DNA of 64,000 nt from Rhodobacteraceae bacterium HLUCCA08 (GTDB lineage: Bacteria; Pseudomonadota; Alphaproteobacteria; Rhodobacterales; Rhodobacteraceae): the NCBI GenBank assembly GCA_001314655.1, contig LJSF01000028.1, positions 227,882-291,881 on the forward strand, in the 5' to 3' direction. The notes beneath the pieces are model-generated. The model was given only the letters and a program-made list of their open reading frames with translations. It had not been told where the DNA came from and did no database searches. The position numbers were made by a program, and so were the translations under genes. Positions 1 to 8,793 of this stretch are shown here, in pieces; positions within the stretch are counted from its first letter, which is position 1; each line of letters starts with the position of its first letter.

Positions 1-576
1 GGTATCGTCCACCACGCTGGCCAGCGTATAGAGCACCTGGCCATCGCCCCGGATCAGCACCGGATCGCTGACGCTGGCGGCGTCGATCGAGATGTCGCCG
101 AGGATGCCGTCCTGCCACTCGATCCGTTCCTGATCCAGCTTGAAGCGCCAATGGCCGGTGCGCCCCTCGGCGCGATAGGCGGCCTTCTGATCCTCGGTCA
201 GGGACAGGGCGGCGCGGTCATAGACCGGCGGGCGGCCCATGTTGAGCTGTTTCTTGCGCTTGAGGTCAAGCTCGGTCGGGGTTTCGAAACACTCGTAAAG
301 CCGGCCGATCTCGATCAGTCGCTGCTGTGCGGCGGCATAGCGGCCGAGCCGGGCGGACTGGCGTTCGATCCGGTCCCAGGTCAGGCCAAGCCAGGTCAGG
401 TCCGCGCGGATCGCCTCGACATATTCGTCTTTCGAGCGTTCGGGGTCGGTATCGTCGATGCGCAGGATGAAGGTGCCGCCGGCCTTGCGGGCGATCGCGT
501 GGTTGAACAGCGCCGCGCGCAGGTTGCCGATATGCAGGTAGCCGGTGGGCGAGGGGGCGAAACGGGTGGTGGTCAT
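1..576 (-). CDS. gltX: Glutamyl-tRNA synthetase, 5' part (runs off the window)
   Basis: Charges tRNA-Glu (and in many alphaproteobacteria tRNA-Gln) with glutamate in the cytoplasm. Only the first 192 codons are present; the frame is still open at base 1. The N-terminus has the class I synthetase nucleotide-binding signature, with [18 protein letters not shown] at residues 6-23 (HIGH-type motif HIGN) and the conserved [11 protein letters not shown] at about 39-48. The ATG at 576 is preceded by an AGGAGA ribosome site and matches the usual start just before the Rossmann fold. It is transcribed away from the small metallopeptidase gene at 637, so the 60 bp between them holds two divergent start regions. 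The KMSKS loop and anticodon domain lie outside the window, so GluRS versus a paralogue (GltX1/GltX2) cannot be decided. Confidence 0.93.
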   Translation of the reverse strand, partial: MTTTRFAPSPTGYLHIGNLRAALFNHAIARKAGGTFILRIDDTDPERSKDEYVEAIRADLTWLGLTWDRIERQSARLGRYAAAQQRLIEIGRLYECFETPTELDLKRKKQLNMGRPPVYDRAALSLTEDQKAAYRAEGRTGHWRFKLDQERIEWQDGILGDISIDAASVSDPVLIRGDGQVLYTLASVVDDT

Positions 577-636
577 GGATGTCTCCTGTTGCTGCGCGCT
601 CTTTCACAGGCGGGCGGAATTGTCCATATCGGGGCC

Positions 637-1029
637 ATGATGCGCGTGAGCCTGGACCGGATGGAAGAGATCGCCCACGAGACCGTGGCGCAGTTCCCGC
701 AGCCCTTCGCGCGGCTGGCGCAGGGCGTGGCGATCCGGGCCGTGGACTGGCTGCCCGATCACCTGCTGGACCCGCATGACGACGCCCGGGCGCAGCGCGA
801 GGAGATCACCGGGATGTATGACGGCATTCCGCTGACCGAGAAAAGCGTCTTTGACCAGCCCGAGGGGCCGGACGTGGTCTGGCTGTTCCGCGCGCCGATC
901 CTGATGGAGCTGGCGGAGCGCGACGTGACCCTGGAAGAGCTGGTGGCCCATGTCACGGTGCATGAGTTCGCCCATCATTTCGGCTGGTCCGACGACGACA
1001 TCGCCGCGATCGACCGGTGGTGGGAGTGA
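637..1029 (+). CDS. Minimal zincin-type metallopeptidase (DUF1025/PF06262-like)
   Basis: A 130-residue protein that is little more than a helical lead-in and a zinc-binding helix. The C-terminus carries HVTVHEFAHHFGWSDDDI: HExxH followed by xxGxxD, the extended motif of the minimal MMP-like family. Two Met codons are adjacent (637 and 640); the first is taken. Longer upstream starts would run antisense into gltX and are not supported. There is no signal peptide, so it is cytoplasmic. Its substrate is unknown for the family. The stop codon is followed at once by a 60-bp tandem repeat with strong hairpins, which may serve as its transcription end. Confident about the family, not about function. 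Confidence 0.8.
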   Translation: MMRVSLDRMEEIAHETVAQFPQPFARLAQGVAIRAVDWLPDHLLDPHDDARAQREEITGMYDGIPLTEKSVFDQPEGPDVVWLFRAPILMELAERDVTLEELVAHVTVHEFAHHFGWSDDDIAAIDRWWE

Positions 1030-1030
1030 G

Positions 1031-1260
1031 GAGCGCCCGGACATCGCTCCGGTGGAGCGATGTCAGCGACGAACGGGCGGAGCCCCAATGGAGCGCCCGG
1101 ACATCGCTCCGGTGGAGCGATGTCAGCGACGAACGGGCGGAGCCCCAATGAAGCGCCCGGACATCGCTCCGGTGGCGCGGTGTCAGCGACGAACGGGCGG
1201 AGCCCCAATGGAGCGCCCGGACATCGCTTGGGTGGCGCGGTGTCAGCGACGAACGGGCGG
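1031..1260. repeat. 60-bp tandem repeat, about four copies, each with a strong hairpin
   Basis: Copies start at 1031, 1091, 1151 and 1211. The first two are identical over 60 bp; the third and fourth differ at a few positions and the fourth is cut short near 1260. Each unit contains GACATCGCTCC-GGT-GGAGCGATGTC, an 11-bp perfect stem with a 3-nt loop in copies 1 and 2. It is flanked by an outer CGCCCG/CGGGCG pair. Copies 3 and 4 keep the stem only with mismatches and G-U pairs. The block lies between the zincin stop and the promoter region of the next gene. Several frames are open across it because 60 is a multiple of 3, but none looks like a real protein. REP-like palindrome or transcription terminator array are the likely readings. 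Confidence 0.85.
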
Positions 1261-1375
1261 GGCCGCCCGGCCGCGCGCCTTGCACCGCCGCACATCATCT
1301 GTTCGTGATGACGCAAGGTCACGCGGTCGCGTTAGGCTAGGTTCGCCGACAGTCAGTCCAACCCCGGAGGTTCCC

Positions 1376-2293
1376 ATGACGCTTTCCCGCCGCCAGGCGC
1401 TTGCCAGCGCCGCCGCCGTTCCGCTTGCCGGCCTCGCCGCCGGTCACGCCACCCCCGCCCGGGCCGAGGCCCCGGCGGCGATGCTGCCGCAATCCCGCGA
1501 CTTCACCCTGGGGGATTTCAAGGTCACCACGATCCTCGCCGGCTCGCGCCCGGTGGAAGAGCCCCAGGGGATCTTCGGCATGAATGTCTCGGCCGAGGAA
1601 TTCGCCGAGGTCAGCGCCGCCAATTTCATCCCCACCGATGTCGCGCAGTTCTTTTTCACCCCGACCGTGGTCGATACCGGCGCCGAGGTGATCCTGTTCG
1701 ATACCGGGCTGTCGCCGGCCGGCACGGTGGCGGCCCTGGCCGCGGCCGGTTATGCGCCCGGCGACATCACCCATGTCGTGCTGACCCATATGCATGGCGA
1801 CCATATCGGCGGCTTGGCCGATGATGCGGGGGCCGAGACCTTCGCCAATGCGGCCTATGTCACCGGGCAGGTCGAATACGACCATTGGGCGGCGGCCGGC
1901 AACGAGGGGTTCGATGCCAAGGTGCGCCCGCTGGCCGAAAGGATGCGCTTTCTGGGCGATGGCGACAGCGTCCGATCGGGCATCACCGCGATGGCCGCCC
2001 ATGGCCATACGCCCGGCCACATGGCCTATCTGCTGGACAGCGCGGGCGAACAGCTGATCCTGATGGCCGATACCGCCAACCATTACGTCTGGTCGCTGGC
2101 CCATCCGGACTGGGAGGTGCGCTTTGACGCCGACAAGGACGCCGCCGCCCGGACCCGGCGCAGTCTGCTGGGCATGGCCGCCGCCGACCGTATCCCGCTG
2201 ATCGGCTATCACATGCCCTTCCCGGGGCTGGGCTATGTCGAGACCCGCGGCGACGGCTTCCATTACGTGCCGCACAGCTACCAGCTGATGTAA
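1376..2293 (+). CDS. Tat-exported metallo-beta-lactamase-fold hydrolase
   Basis: A 305-residue MBL-fold hydrolase. The N-terminus MTLSRRQALASAAAVPLAGL is a twin-arginine signal (SRRQAL) followed by a hydrophobic stretch and an Ala-rich cleavage region near residue 30, so the enzyme acts in the periplasm. The metal site is clear: THMHGDH at residues 137-143, AHGHTPGH further on, and an Asp in the ADTANH segment. The start ATG at 1376 sits 5 nt behind CCGGAGG. A longer in-frame extension upstream reads through the tandem repeat and is rejected. Close family members are annotated only as MBL-fold metallo-hydrolases; lactonase, phosphodiesterase or other ester hydrolysis are possible. It stands alone between a repeat block and a PfkB-type kinase gene. 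Confidence 0.85.
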   Translation: MTLSRRQALASAAAVPLAGLAAGHATPARAEAPAAMLPQSRDFTLGDFKVTTILAGSRPVEEPQGIFGMNVSAEEFAEVSAANFIPTDVAQFFFTPTVVDTGAEVILFDTGLSPAGTVAALAAAGYAPGDITHVVLTHMHGDHIGGLADDAGAETFANAAYVTGQVEYDHWAAAGNEGFDAKVRPLAERMRFLGDGDSVRSGITAMAAHGHTPGHMAYLLDSAGEQLILMADTANHYVWSLAHPDWEVRFDADKDAAARTRRSLLGMAAADRIPLIGYHMPFPGLGYVETRGDGFHYVPHSYQLM

Positions 2294-2413
2294 GCGACCG
2301 CCCGCCCGAGCGGGGTGGTCGAATAGCCGCGACGTCCTGCCCGTCGGGAGGTCGCGGCCGCTTGGCAAGGGCGGTCCGGCATGGCACTGTTAGCGCCAAC
2401 AAGAGGCCCGTCC

Positions 2414-3361
2414 ATGCAAGATATCCTGACCGTCACCCTGAACCCCGCGCTGGATCTGGCGACCTCGGTCGCGCATATCGAACCGAATGTGAAACTGCGC
2501 TGTTCGCCGCCCGAGACCGACCCGGGCGGCGGCGGTCTGAATGTCGCGCGGGCGATCACCCAGCTGGGCGGCAAGGCGCGGGCCTTTGTCGCGCTGGGCG
2601 GCGATACCGGCACCGCGCTGCGGCACCTGCTGGAACGGGCGGGGCAGCAACTGGTGATCCACGCGGCGCCGGGAGAGACCCGGCAGAGCCTTGCGGTCAC
2701 AGACCTGGGCGATGGTGGACAATATCGTTTCATGCTGCCCGGGCCGGACTGGTCACGCGCCGATATCGACGCCGCCCGGGCCGCGATTCGCGCCGCGGCG
2801 CCGAAACAGGGCTTCGTCGTGCTGTCGGGCAGTGGTCCCAGCGGGTCGTCCCCCGACCTTTATGCGCGGATCTGCGAGGATCTGCGCGGCACCGGGGCCG
2901 AGGTGCTGCTGGACACCTCCGGCCCGGCGCTGGCCCATCTGGCCGCCGGGCAGGAGGTGCCGCCGCTGGTGCTGCGCATGGACCAGCACGAGGCCGAAAC
3001 CCTGGCCCGCCGGCCGCTGGCGACCCGCGCCGACAGCGCCGATTTCGCCCGCCGGCTGGTCGAGCGCGGGGCCGCGCGGATCGTGATCGTGGCGCGCGGC
3101 GCCGACGGATCGGTGCTGGCCGATGCCGACCGCAAGTTCTTTGTCCGGGCCGCGCCGATCACCGTGCGCAGCGTGGTCGGCGCCGGGGACAGTTTCGTCG
3201 GCGGCTTCACCATGGCGCTGGCCCGGGGGCTGAGCGACGATGTGGCCCTGGCCCATGGCGCCGCCGCCGCCTCGGCCGCCTGCATGACCGAGGGCACGCG
3301 GCTGTGCCTGCCCGAGGATTTCGAGGCGCTTTTGCCACAAAGCACGGTGACCGAGCTGTAA
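2414..3361 (+). CDS. pfkB: PfkB-family sugar-phosphate kinase (1-/6-phosphofructokinase type)
   Basis: A 315-residue ribokinase-fold kinase. The N-terminus reads TVTLNPALDLAT, the hallmark of the hexose-phosphate branch (FruK, LacC, PfkB), followed by the GGGGLNVARAITQLGG substrate loop at about 38-53. The C-terminal catalytic signature VVGAGDSFVGGFT contains the catalytic Asp in GAGDS. It should phosphorylate fructose-6-P, fructose-1-P or tagatose-6-P using ATP in the cytoplasm. The start at 2414 is preceded by AAGAGG; an in-frame ATG at 2381 would add 11 residues before the conserved beginning and is less likely. There are no PTS genes next door, which favours 6-phosphofructokinase II over a FruK role, but the substrate is an inference. 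Confidence 0.82.
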   Translation: MQDILTVTLNPALDLATSVAHIEPNVKLRCSPPETDPGGGGLNVARAITQLGGKARAFVALGGDTGTALRHLLERAGQQLVIHAAPGETRQSLAVTDLGDGGQYRFMLPGPDWSRADIDAARAAIRAAAPKQGFVVLSGSGPSGSSPDLYARICEDLRGTGAEVLLDTSGPALAHLAAGQEVPPLVLRMDQHEAETLARRPLATRADSADFARRLVERGAARIVIVARGADGSVLADADRKFFVRAAPITVRSVVGAGDSFVGGFTMALARGLSDDVALAHGAAAASAACMTEGTRLCLPEDFEALLPQSTVTEL

Positions 3362-3453
3362 ACCGCCATCTTGTCGCCATTCTCGGCCTGCAGGTTTGGG
3401 GAAACCGGCCCGATGGCCTATATGGACGATCAGAGCAGTCAGGAGGTTCGCCC

Positions 3454-3657
3454 ATGCAACTCGATCGAATCCTGCGGATGATCCTGGGACGGGTGCTGAA
3501 TCGCGGCATCAATGCCGGCATCCGCCACGTGGCCAATCGCGGCCAAGACCCCCGGGACATGACCCCCGAAGACCGCGCCCGCGCCCGCGAAGGCCAGCAG
3601 AATGCCAAGCGCGCCCGCCAGGCGATGCGCATCACCCGGCGGATGGGCAAGTTCTGA
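3454..3657 (+). CDS. Small basic conserved hypothetical protein (67 aa)
   Basis: Preceded by a textbook AGGAGG ribosome site at 3441-3446, 7 nt before the ATG. The protein starts amphipathic (MQLDRILRMILGRVLNRGI), then has a Pro-Asp hinge (DPRDMTPEDRARAREGQ) and ends in a strongly basic tail (AKRARQAMRITRRMGKF). No known domain is recognised. It is about 25% Arg plus Lys, has no signal peptide or membrane segment, and could bind nucleic acid or membrane surface, but this is guesswork. It lies 92 bp behind the PfkB-type gene and ends 2 bp before the convergent dcd stop. Confidence 0.65.
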   Translation: MQLDRILRMILGRVLNRGINAGIRHVANRGQDPRDMTPEDRARAREGQQNAKRARQAMRITRRMGKF

Positions 3658-3659
3658 GC

Positions 3660-4733
3660 CTAGCGGAAATGCTTTGACAATTTCAGGCCCTGGCCCTGGT
3701 AGCTGGACCTGATTTCGCGACCGTAAAGCGTCTCGGGGCGTTCCGACATGCGTTCATAGACCAGCCGGCCGACGATCTGGCCGTGTTCCAGCACGAAGGG
3801 GGCCTCGTGGCAGCGCACCTCGAGCACCCCGCGCGACCCTGCGCCGCCGGCCGCCGACCAGCCGAAGCCGGGGTCGAAGAAACCCGCGTAATGCACCCGG
3901 AATTCGCCGACCATGGCCAGGTAGGGGGCCATTTCGGCGGCGCAATCGGGCGGGATCACGATCGCCTCGCGGCTGACCAGGATATGGAAGGCGCCGGGAT
4001 CGAGGATGATCCGGCCCTCGGCGGTGCGGATCTCTTCCCAGAAATCGGCCGGGTCGTAATGGGCGATCCGGGCCAGGTCGATCACGCCGGTATGGCGCTT
4101 GGCGCGGTAGCCGACCAGATCGCGGCCTTCGGGGCGCAGATCGACCGAAAACCCCAGACCATCCGAAATCACCGGGTCGCCCGACACGATCGGCGTGCGG
4201 GCATGGACGGCGCGCAAATCCGCGTCGGACAGAACGGTCTGGCCCTGGCGAAAGATCACCTGGGTCAGCATCAGGCCGGGGCTGGCCAGCACCGAAAAGC
4301 TTTGCGGGCAGATCTCGGCATAGAGCGGGCCGTCATAGCCCTCGGGGATGCGGTCGAATTCGGTGCCGCCATCGGTGATGATCCGGGTCATCAGATCGAG
4401 CCGCCCGGTCGAGGATTTGGCACTGGCCGCGCCGGTCATGCCGGCGGGCAGGGACAACCGCTCCATCAGCGGCACCACGTAGACGCAGCCCTTTTCCAGC
4501 ACCGCGCCCCCGGTCAGCGACAGCTTGTGCATGGTCAGGTCGTCCAGCCGATCGGCGACACTGCGGCCCTTGCCGGTCAGGAACGACGCGCGGACGCGGC
4601 AGGCCTCGGTCCCCAGGCGCAGGTCGAGCGAGGCGGGCTGGATCTGGTCGTTCAGGATCGGTGCATCGGCGGCGATACGCCCTTCGGCGATCAGCGTGCG
4701 CATCTGGTGGTCGGCAAGCACACCCGGTTTCAT
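3660..4733 (-). CDS. dcd: 2'-deoxycytidine 5'-triphosphate deaminase, long alphaproteobacterial form
   Basis: Deaminates dCTP to dUTP for dTTP synthesis. The 357-residue product is about twice the length of E. coli Dcd (193 aa) and has the two-domain trimeric dUTPase-like layout of the long form. The first domain has LNDQIQPASLDLRLG at about 27-41 and the catalytic-region motif ASAKSSTGRLDL at about 102-113. The second domain holds a similar VDLRPEGRDLVGYRAK stretch. The ATG at 4733 follows GGGAGGGG. It lies directly behind tRNA-Pro on the same strand. The two are separated only by a strong terminator hairpin whose T-run ends 16 nt before the start codon, leaving no room for a normal promoter between them. 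Confidence 0.88.
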   Translation of the reverse strand: MKPGVLADHQMRTLIAEGRIAADAPILNDQIQPASLDLRLGTEACRVRASFLTGKGRSVADRLDDLTMHKLSLTGGAVLEKGCVYVVPLMERLSLPAGMTGAASAKSSTGRLDLMTRIITDGGTEFDRIPEGYDGPLYAEICPQSFSVLASPGLMLTQVIFRQGQTVLSDADLRAVHARTPIVSGDPVISDGLGFSVDLRPEGRDLVGYRAKRHTGVIDLARIAHYDPADFWEEIRTAEGRIILDPGAFHILVSREAIVIPPDCAAEMAPYLAMVGEFRVHYAGFFDPGFGWSAAGGAGSRGVLEVRCHEAPFVLEHGQIVGRLVYERMSERPETLYGREIRSSYQGQGLKLSKHFR

Positions 4734-4749
4734 GACCCCTCCCGAAATG

Positions 4750-4786
4750 AAAAACCGCCCGCCCGGGTCGCGGGCGGGCGGGTTTT
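4750..4786. terminator. Bidirectional rho-independent terminator between tRNA-Pro and dcd
   Basis: A perfect 11-bp GC stem (CCGCCCGCCCG at 4755-4765 against 4771-4781) with a 5-nt loop. It is flanked by AAAAA on the left and TTTT on the right, so it has a U-run in both directions. On the minus strand it ends tRNA-Pro transcription. Its position leaves only 16 nt to the dcd start codon, which already contain the dcd ribosome site. Confidence 0.85.
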
Positions 4787-4788
4787 GT

Positions 4789-4865
4789 TGGTCGGGCTAG
4801 CAGGACTCGAACCTGCGACCTTCCGTCCCCCAGACGGACGCGCTACCAGGCTGCGCCATAGCCCG
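4789..4865 (-). tRNA. tRNA-Pro (anticodon GGG), CCA encoded
   Basis: A 77-nt cloverleaf on the minus strand. The acceptor arms CGGGCTA and TAGCCCG pair fully, followed by A and an encoded CCA. The D-arm begins GGCGCAGCCTGGTAGCGC, the anticodon stem is TCCGT/ACGGA with loop CTGGGGG (U33, anticodon GGG), and the T-arm contains GGTTCGAGTCC. Reads CCC and CCU codons. The gene is followed immediately by a strong terminator and then dcd. Confidence 0.95.
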
Positions 4866-4931
4866 ACGTGACGGTGTTCATACCGGTTTTGCGCGTGGGG
4901 GCAAGGTCGAAATCGCCCCATTGCGGGGCGA

Positions 4932-5813
4932 TCAGCGGCGGGCGGCCATGCGGTCGCGCAGGGCGGCCATCCGGGTCAGGACCGGGGTCAGGTCGGCGGC
5001 GCGGGCGCGCAGGCGGATGGGATCGGCGGCCTCCAGCAGGTGCAGGATGCGCGGCTCGGCCTTGCTGTCGGAATCGGCCGGGTCGCGTGCCAGCCAGTCG
5101 GGCAGGGCGGTGGCGGCGGGGGCTGCGGCCGGCTGCGGCGGGGGCGCTGTCGGGGCCGACAGGTCGGCATCGGGCGCCGGGTCGGGCGCGCCTTGCAGGG
5201 GCACGACCCTGGTGATCGGCAGGTCCGGTTCGGCGGCGGCCGCGGCGGCGAACAGGTCGCCCGATGCCGGTGCCGCGTCGGGGCCCGGTCCGGCGTCGTC
5301 TGCGGGGTCGTCCTGGGTTTCGGCAGAGGCCGCGTCGGCGTCGGTTTCGGCGGGGGCCTCATCGGCCGTCGCCGGGGCGACGACCTCTTCGGCCTCGGGC
5401 GTTTCGGGCGCGGCGGCGGGGGCCGCCATGTCGGCTTCGGCGGCAGGGGGCGTGAAACCCGGCGCGTCCTGCGCGACCGACCGCGGCGCGTCCTCGGCCT
5501 TCGGGGAGGGGGCCATGTCGATCGCGGCGTCTTCCCCGGGCAATGCCGGAGCCATCGCGCCCACATGTCTGACGCCTTGTTCGCGCAGGAGTTTCTGCAC
5601 GCCCTTGATGGTCATCCCGTCGTCATGCAGCAGTTTCTTGATACCGCCCAGCAGGGCCATGTCCTCGGGACGGTAATAGCGGCGCCCGCCGGCGCGCTTG
5701 ACCGGCTTGACCTGGGAAAACTTGCTTTCCCAGAACCGCAGCACATGGGCGGGCGTATCGAGCCAGTCGGCGACTTCCGAGATCGTGCGGAAGGCGTCAG
5801 GGGACTTGGCCAT
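4932..5813 (-). CDS. MerR-type DNA-binding protein with long acidic Ala/Pro-rich tail
   Basis: A 293-residue protein. Residues about 8-80 form a MerR winged-helix domain ([20 protein letters not shown], then [19 protein letters not shown]), the usual DNA-binding part. Residues about 100-240 are low-complexity Ala/Pro/Asp/Glu sequence with no metal-binding Cys and no effector domain. The last 45 residues ([20 protein letters not shown]...) look helical. It is the gene behind ihfA, 17 bp after its stop, an order commonly seen in Rhodobacterales. Target genes are unknown. The lack of Cys argues against a metal sensor; a nucleoid-associated or house-keeping regulator is more likely. Confidence 0.82.
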   Translation of the reverse strand: MAKSPDAFRTISEVADWLDTPAHVLRFWESKFSQVKPVKRAGGRRYYRPEDMALLGGIKKLLHDDGMTIKGVQKLLREQGVRHVGAMAPALPGEDAAIDMAPSPKAEDAPRSVAQDAPGFTPPAAEADMAAPAAAPETPEAEEVVAPATADEAPAETDADAASAETQDDPADDAGPGPDAAPASGDLFAAAAAAEPDLPITRVVPLQGAPDPAPDADLSAPTAPPPQPAAAPAATALPDWLARDPADSDSKAEPRILHLLEAADPIRLRARAADLTPVLTRMAALRDRMAARR

Positions 5814-5830
5814 GTCGCGTCCTTTCGCGC

Positions 5831-6133
5831 CTAGCGCTTGTTGCCCGCCGCGACCCGGTCCTTCATCAGGTGGCTGGGGCGGAAGGACAGGACCCGGCGC
5901 GGCGCGATCGGCACCTCTTCGCCGGTCTTGGGGTTGCGGCCGACCCGGGCCGCCTTGTCGCGGGTCGAGAAGGTGCCGAAGGACGAGATCTTGACCGTCT
6001 CGCCGCTGACCAGGGCATCCGAGACATGGGTCAGAACGCTTTCCACCAATTCGGCGCTGTCGTTGCGCGACAGGCCGAGTTCCTGATGGACCGCCTCGGC
6101 CAGATCCATCCGCGTCAAAGTCCTGTTGGCCAT
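5831..6133 (-). CDS. ihfA: Integration host factor alpha subunit
   Basis: A 100-residue HU/IHF-fold protein that pairs with IhfB to bend DNA. The sequence has the alpha-subunit start [19 protein letters not shown], the dimer core [23 protein letters not shown] and the DNA-inserting arm with the conserved Arg-Asn-Pro (about residues 64-67). It ends [14 protein letters not shown]. The ATG at 6133 is used; the longer in-frame start at 6208 would add a non-conserved 25-residue leader. It lies between fabH and a MerR-type gene, all on the minus strand, and is probably part of the plsX-fabH-ihfA-merR transcription unit, although the 96-bp gap behind fabH could hold its own promoter. Confidence 0.95.
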   Translation of the reverse strand: MANRTLTRMDLAEAVHQELGLSRNDSAELVESVLTHVSDALVSGETVKISSFGTFSTRDKAARVGRNPKTGEEVPIAPRRVLSFRPSHLMKDRVAAGNKR

Positions 6134-6229
6134 CCTGTCCCCCGGATCGATTTCGGAAGACCTTAGGCGACGTTGAAAAACAGAGTCAATAACAAGGGCT
6201 TGCAGCACCGTGTCAAAGAAGCGTTCCGC

Positions 6230-7201
6230 CTACCAGCGCAGCACCACCGCGCCCCAGGCCAGGCCGCCGCCGATCGCCTCGGTCACCAGCAGGTCGCCGG
6301 GCTTGATCTGGCCGCGGTCGACACCCACCGACAGGGCCAGCGGGATCGAGGCGGCCGAGGTGTTGCCGTGGTCCTGGACGGTGACGACGACCTTGTCCAT
6401 CGGCACGCCCAGCTTCCTGGCGGTGGACTGGATGATCCGGATATTGGCCTGGTGCGGCACCACCCAGTCGATATCGCCGGCGTCCAGGCCGGCCTTGTCA
6501 AGCGCCGCATCGGCGGTGGCGCTGAGTTTCTCGACCGCGTGGCGGAACACTTCCTTGCCCTGCATCCGCAGCACGCCGGAGGTGCCGGTGGACACCCCGC
6601 CATCGACATAGAGCAGGTCGCGATAGCGCCCGTCCGAATGCAGGTCGGTGGACAGGATGCCGCGGTCGGCATTGGTGCCCGTGCCCTGCTGGGCCTCCAG
6701 CACCAGGGCCCCGGCACCGTCGCCGAACAGCACGCAGGTGGACCGGTCGGTCCAGTCCATGATCCGGCTGAAGGTTTCGGCCCCGATCACCAGCACCCGG
6801 CGCGCCTGGCCCGAGGCGATCAGCGCATCGGCATTGGCCAGGGCATAGACGAAGCCGGCACAGACCGCCTGCACGTCGAAGGCGAAGCCCCGGGTCATCT
6901 CCAGCGCCTGCTGCACCATGGTGGCGGCCGAGGGAAAGGTCAGGTCGGCGGTCGAGGTGGCCAGGATGATGGCGTCGATCCCGGTCGCGTCCAGCCCGGC
7001 ATCCGCCAGCGCGGCGCGCGCGGCCCGGGTCGCCAGATCGGATGTGGTCTGGCCCTCGGCGGCGAAATGGCGCCGTTCGATCCCCGAACGCGAGACGATC
7101 CAGTCGTTGCTGGTGTCCAGCGTTCTTTCGAACTCCGCATTGGGAACGACGCGGTCGGGCAGGTAGTGCCCGACACCGATGACCACGGCGCGTGTTGTCA
7201 T
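6230..7201 (-). CDS. fabH: 3-oxoacyl-ACP synthase III (KAS III)
   Basis: Condenses acetyl-CoA with malonyl-ACP to start fatty acid synthesis in the cytoplasm. At 323 residues it is normal length. The catalytic triad is visible: Cys114 in [11 protein letters not shown], His250 in [10 protein letters not shown] and Asn280 in DHGNTSAAS. The substrate-tunnel region SRSGIERR (37-44) is present. Its ATG overlaps the plsX stop by 4 nt (ATGA), so the two are translationally coupled. This is the classic rpmF-plsX-fabH order linking ribosome protein, phospholipid and fatty acid synthesis. Confidence 0.95.
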   Translation of the reverse strand: MTTRAVVIGVGHYLPDRVVPNAEFERTLDTSNDWIVSRSGIERRHFAAEGQTTSDLATRAARAALADAGLDATGIDAIILATSTADLTFPSAATMVQQALEMTRGFAFDVQAVCAGFVYALANADALIASGQARRVLVIGAETFSRIMDWTDRSTCVLFGDGAGALVLEAQQGTGTNADRGILSTDLHSDGRYRDLLYVDGGVSTGTSGVLRMQGKEVFRHAVEKLSATADAALDKAGLDAGDIDWVVPHQANIRIIQSTARKLGVPMDKVVVTVQDHGNTSAASIPLALSVGVDRGQIKPGDLLVTEAIGGGLAWGAVVLRW

Positions 7202-8346
7202 GATATCGTACTGCCTTCCGCCCCAGGGTCGGGGTCCGCCGTGTCCTCGGTGGTGCCCGCCATCCCGCCCGTCTGGTCATCTTGCGCAAGTGCCGCGGCG
7301 GATGCAACCCGTGCCGCCAGCTTGTCGGAAAAGCCCGACCGGGCCAGGTCGTCGGCCAGTTGCAACGCGGCGGCCACCCCGGTGGCATCGGCGCTGCCAT
7401 GGCTTTTGATCACGGTGCCGTTGAGGCCCAGGAACACGCCGCCATTGACCCGCCGCGGGTCGATCCGTTTCTGCAGCCGCCGCAGCGAGGTCATCGCCAG
7501 CAGCGCGGCGATGCGCGACAGCGGCGTCTTCCGGAACGCTTCGGACAGGAATTCGCGGATCAGCGACGCGGTGCCTTCGCCGGTCTTGAGCGCCACGTTG
7601 CCGGTGAAACCGTCGGTGACGATGACGTCGACCCGGTCCGAGGGAAAGTCTCCGCCCTCGACGAAGCCGACGAAATCGTAATCGCCCCGGGTCGCGGCGC
7701 GGGCGATCAGGTCATGGGCGACCTTCAGTTCGGCCCGGCCCTTGTGTTCCTCGACGCCGACGTTCAGCAGCCCGATCCGCGGCCGGTCCAGCCCCAGCCC
7801 GTTGCGGGCATAGGAGGCGCCCATCAGCGCATAGGTCAGAAGATCGTCCTGGTCGGCGCGGATATCGGCGCCGGCGTCCAGCATGACATTGAAGCCCGAC
7901 GGGTTGCGCGAGGGCCAGAGTGCCGCGATGGCCGGGCGGTTCACGCCTTCGACCTTGCGCAGCCGCACCATCGAGATCGCCATCAGCGCCCCGGTATTGC
8001 CGCAGGAGACGCAGACCGAGGCATCGCCGCAACGGACCGCCTCGATCGCCGACCACATCGAGGTGTCCTTGCCCCGGCGCATCACCTGGCTGGGCTTGTC
8101 GGTCATCGACACGACGGCAGGGGCGTGGCGCACCTCGACCCGGTCGGCCAGGCCGCGCTTGTCGACCAGGGGCCGAAGCGCGTCCTCGGGGCCATGCAGC
8201 AGCGCGCGCGCATCCGGAACCTGGCGAAGGAATCGCTGCAGGCCCGCGACCACCGTCGCAGGACCCGTGTCGCCGCCCATCGCGTCGATGGACAGGACCA
8301 CTCCGGTCGGGGCCGTTCGGGTGCGCTGTGTCCGATCAGGGGTCAT
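7198..8346 (-). CDS. plsX: Phosphate acyltransferase PlsX
   Basis: Converts acyl-ACP and phosphate to acyl-phosphate, the acyl donor for PlsY in phosphatidic acid synthesis. It is peripheral on the inner membrane. The 382-residue protein has the family start [18 protein letters not shown] at about 20-37, then [17 protein letters not shown] and [13 protein letters not shown], and [15 protein letters not shown] in the second half. The C-terminal 25 residues (Gly/Thr/Asp/Pro-rich) are not conserved. It follows rpmF by 21 nt and overlaps fabH by 4 nt, so it is in an operon with both. Confidence 0.94.
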   Translation of the reverse strand: MTPDRTQRTRTAPTGVVLSIDAMGGDTGPATVVAGLQRFLRQVPDARALLHGPEDALRPLVDKRGLADRVEVRHAPAVVSMTDKPSQVMRRGKDTSMWSAIEAVRCGDASVCVSCGNTGALMAISMVRLRKVEGVNRPAIAALWPSRNPSGFNVMLDAGADIRADQDDLLTYALMGASYARNGLGLDRPRIGLLNVGVEEHKGRAELKVAHDLIARAATRGDYDFVGFVEGGDFPSDRVDVIVTDGFTGNVALKTGEGTASLIREFLSEAFRKTPLSRIAALLAMTSLRRLQKRIDPRRVNGGVFLGLNGTVIKSHGSADATGVAAALQLADDLARSGFSDKLAARVASAAALAQDDQTGGMAGTTEDTADPDPGAEGSTIS

Positions 8347-8367
8347 GGCACCCGCATCCGGGCCCGC

Positions 8368-8574
8368 TTACGCCGCGTCGTCGTCCAGGTCGATCTCGTC
8401 GGCCATGGCGACCACTTCACGGTCGGCGTAATGCCCGCAGGAGGGGCAGATGTGGTGCGGACGCTTGAGTTCGCCGCAATTGGGGCATTCGTTCGGGTTG
8501 GCGCCGGTGAGCGCGTGATGCGAACGGCGCCAGTTGCGGCGGGCCTTGGAGACCTTGTTCTGAGGGACAGCCAT
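8368..8574 (-). CDS. rpmF: 50S ribosomal protein L32
   Basis: A 68-residue ribosomal protein with the usual beginning [19 protein letters not shown] and the zinc-ribbon cysteines [20 protein letters not shown] (two CxxC pairs, about 36-55). It therefore belongs to the zinc-binding form. An acidic tail ([11 protein letters not shown]) follows. The start ATG at 8574 is unambiguous by homology; the longer frame at 8801 is rejected. It lies between the yceD-like gene and plsX, the widespread bacterial arrangement that couples ribosome and membrane lipid production. Confidence 0.96.
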   Translation of the reverse strand: MAVPQNKVSKARRNWRRSHHALTGANPNECPNCGELKRPHHICPSCGHYADREVVAMADEIDLDDDAA

Positions 8575-8793
8575 GTCACAACCTCGGTAGTTTCGGGGCA
8601 GCGCCCCTGGTGTCGGTTCGGGCGGATGCCCCGGTGTTCACTTGATCCGGTCCGGTTCGGCCGGCCGCATTCGGCGCCTGATAGGCGATCCGTGCTGCGC
8701 TGTCGAGCCTCGATCCGAAGAGGGCGCGAACATACTGCGATTCCGCGCCGGATCAAGGGGGTTTGCCGCGAAACGCGCCGATCCCGTGCGGGG

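Noticed and set aside
1031..1260. CRISPR-like array
   Set aside because: The units are directly adjacent without unique spacers and no cas genes are near.
950..1375. Open frame running through the 60-bp repeats into the MBL gene
   Set aside because: The MBL gene has its own Tat signal and ribosome site at 1376. The repeat is open in several frames because its length is a multiple of 3.
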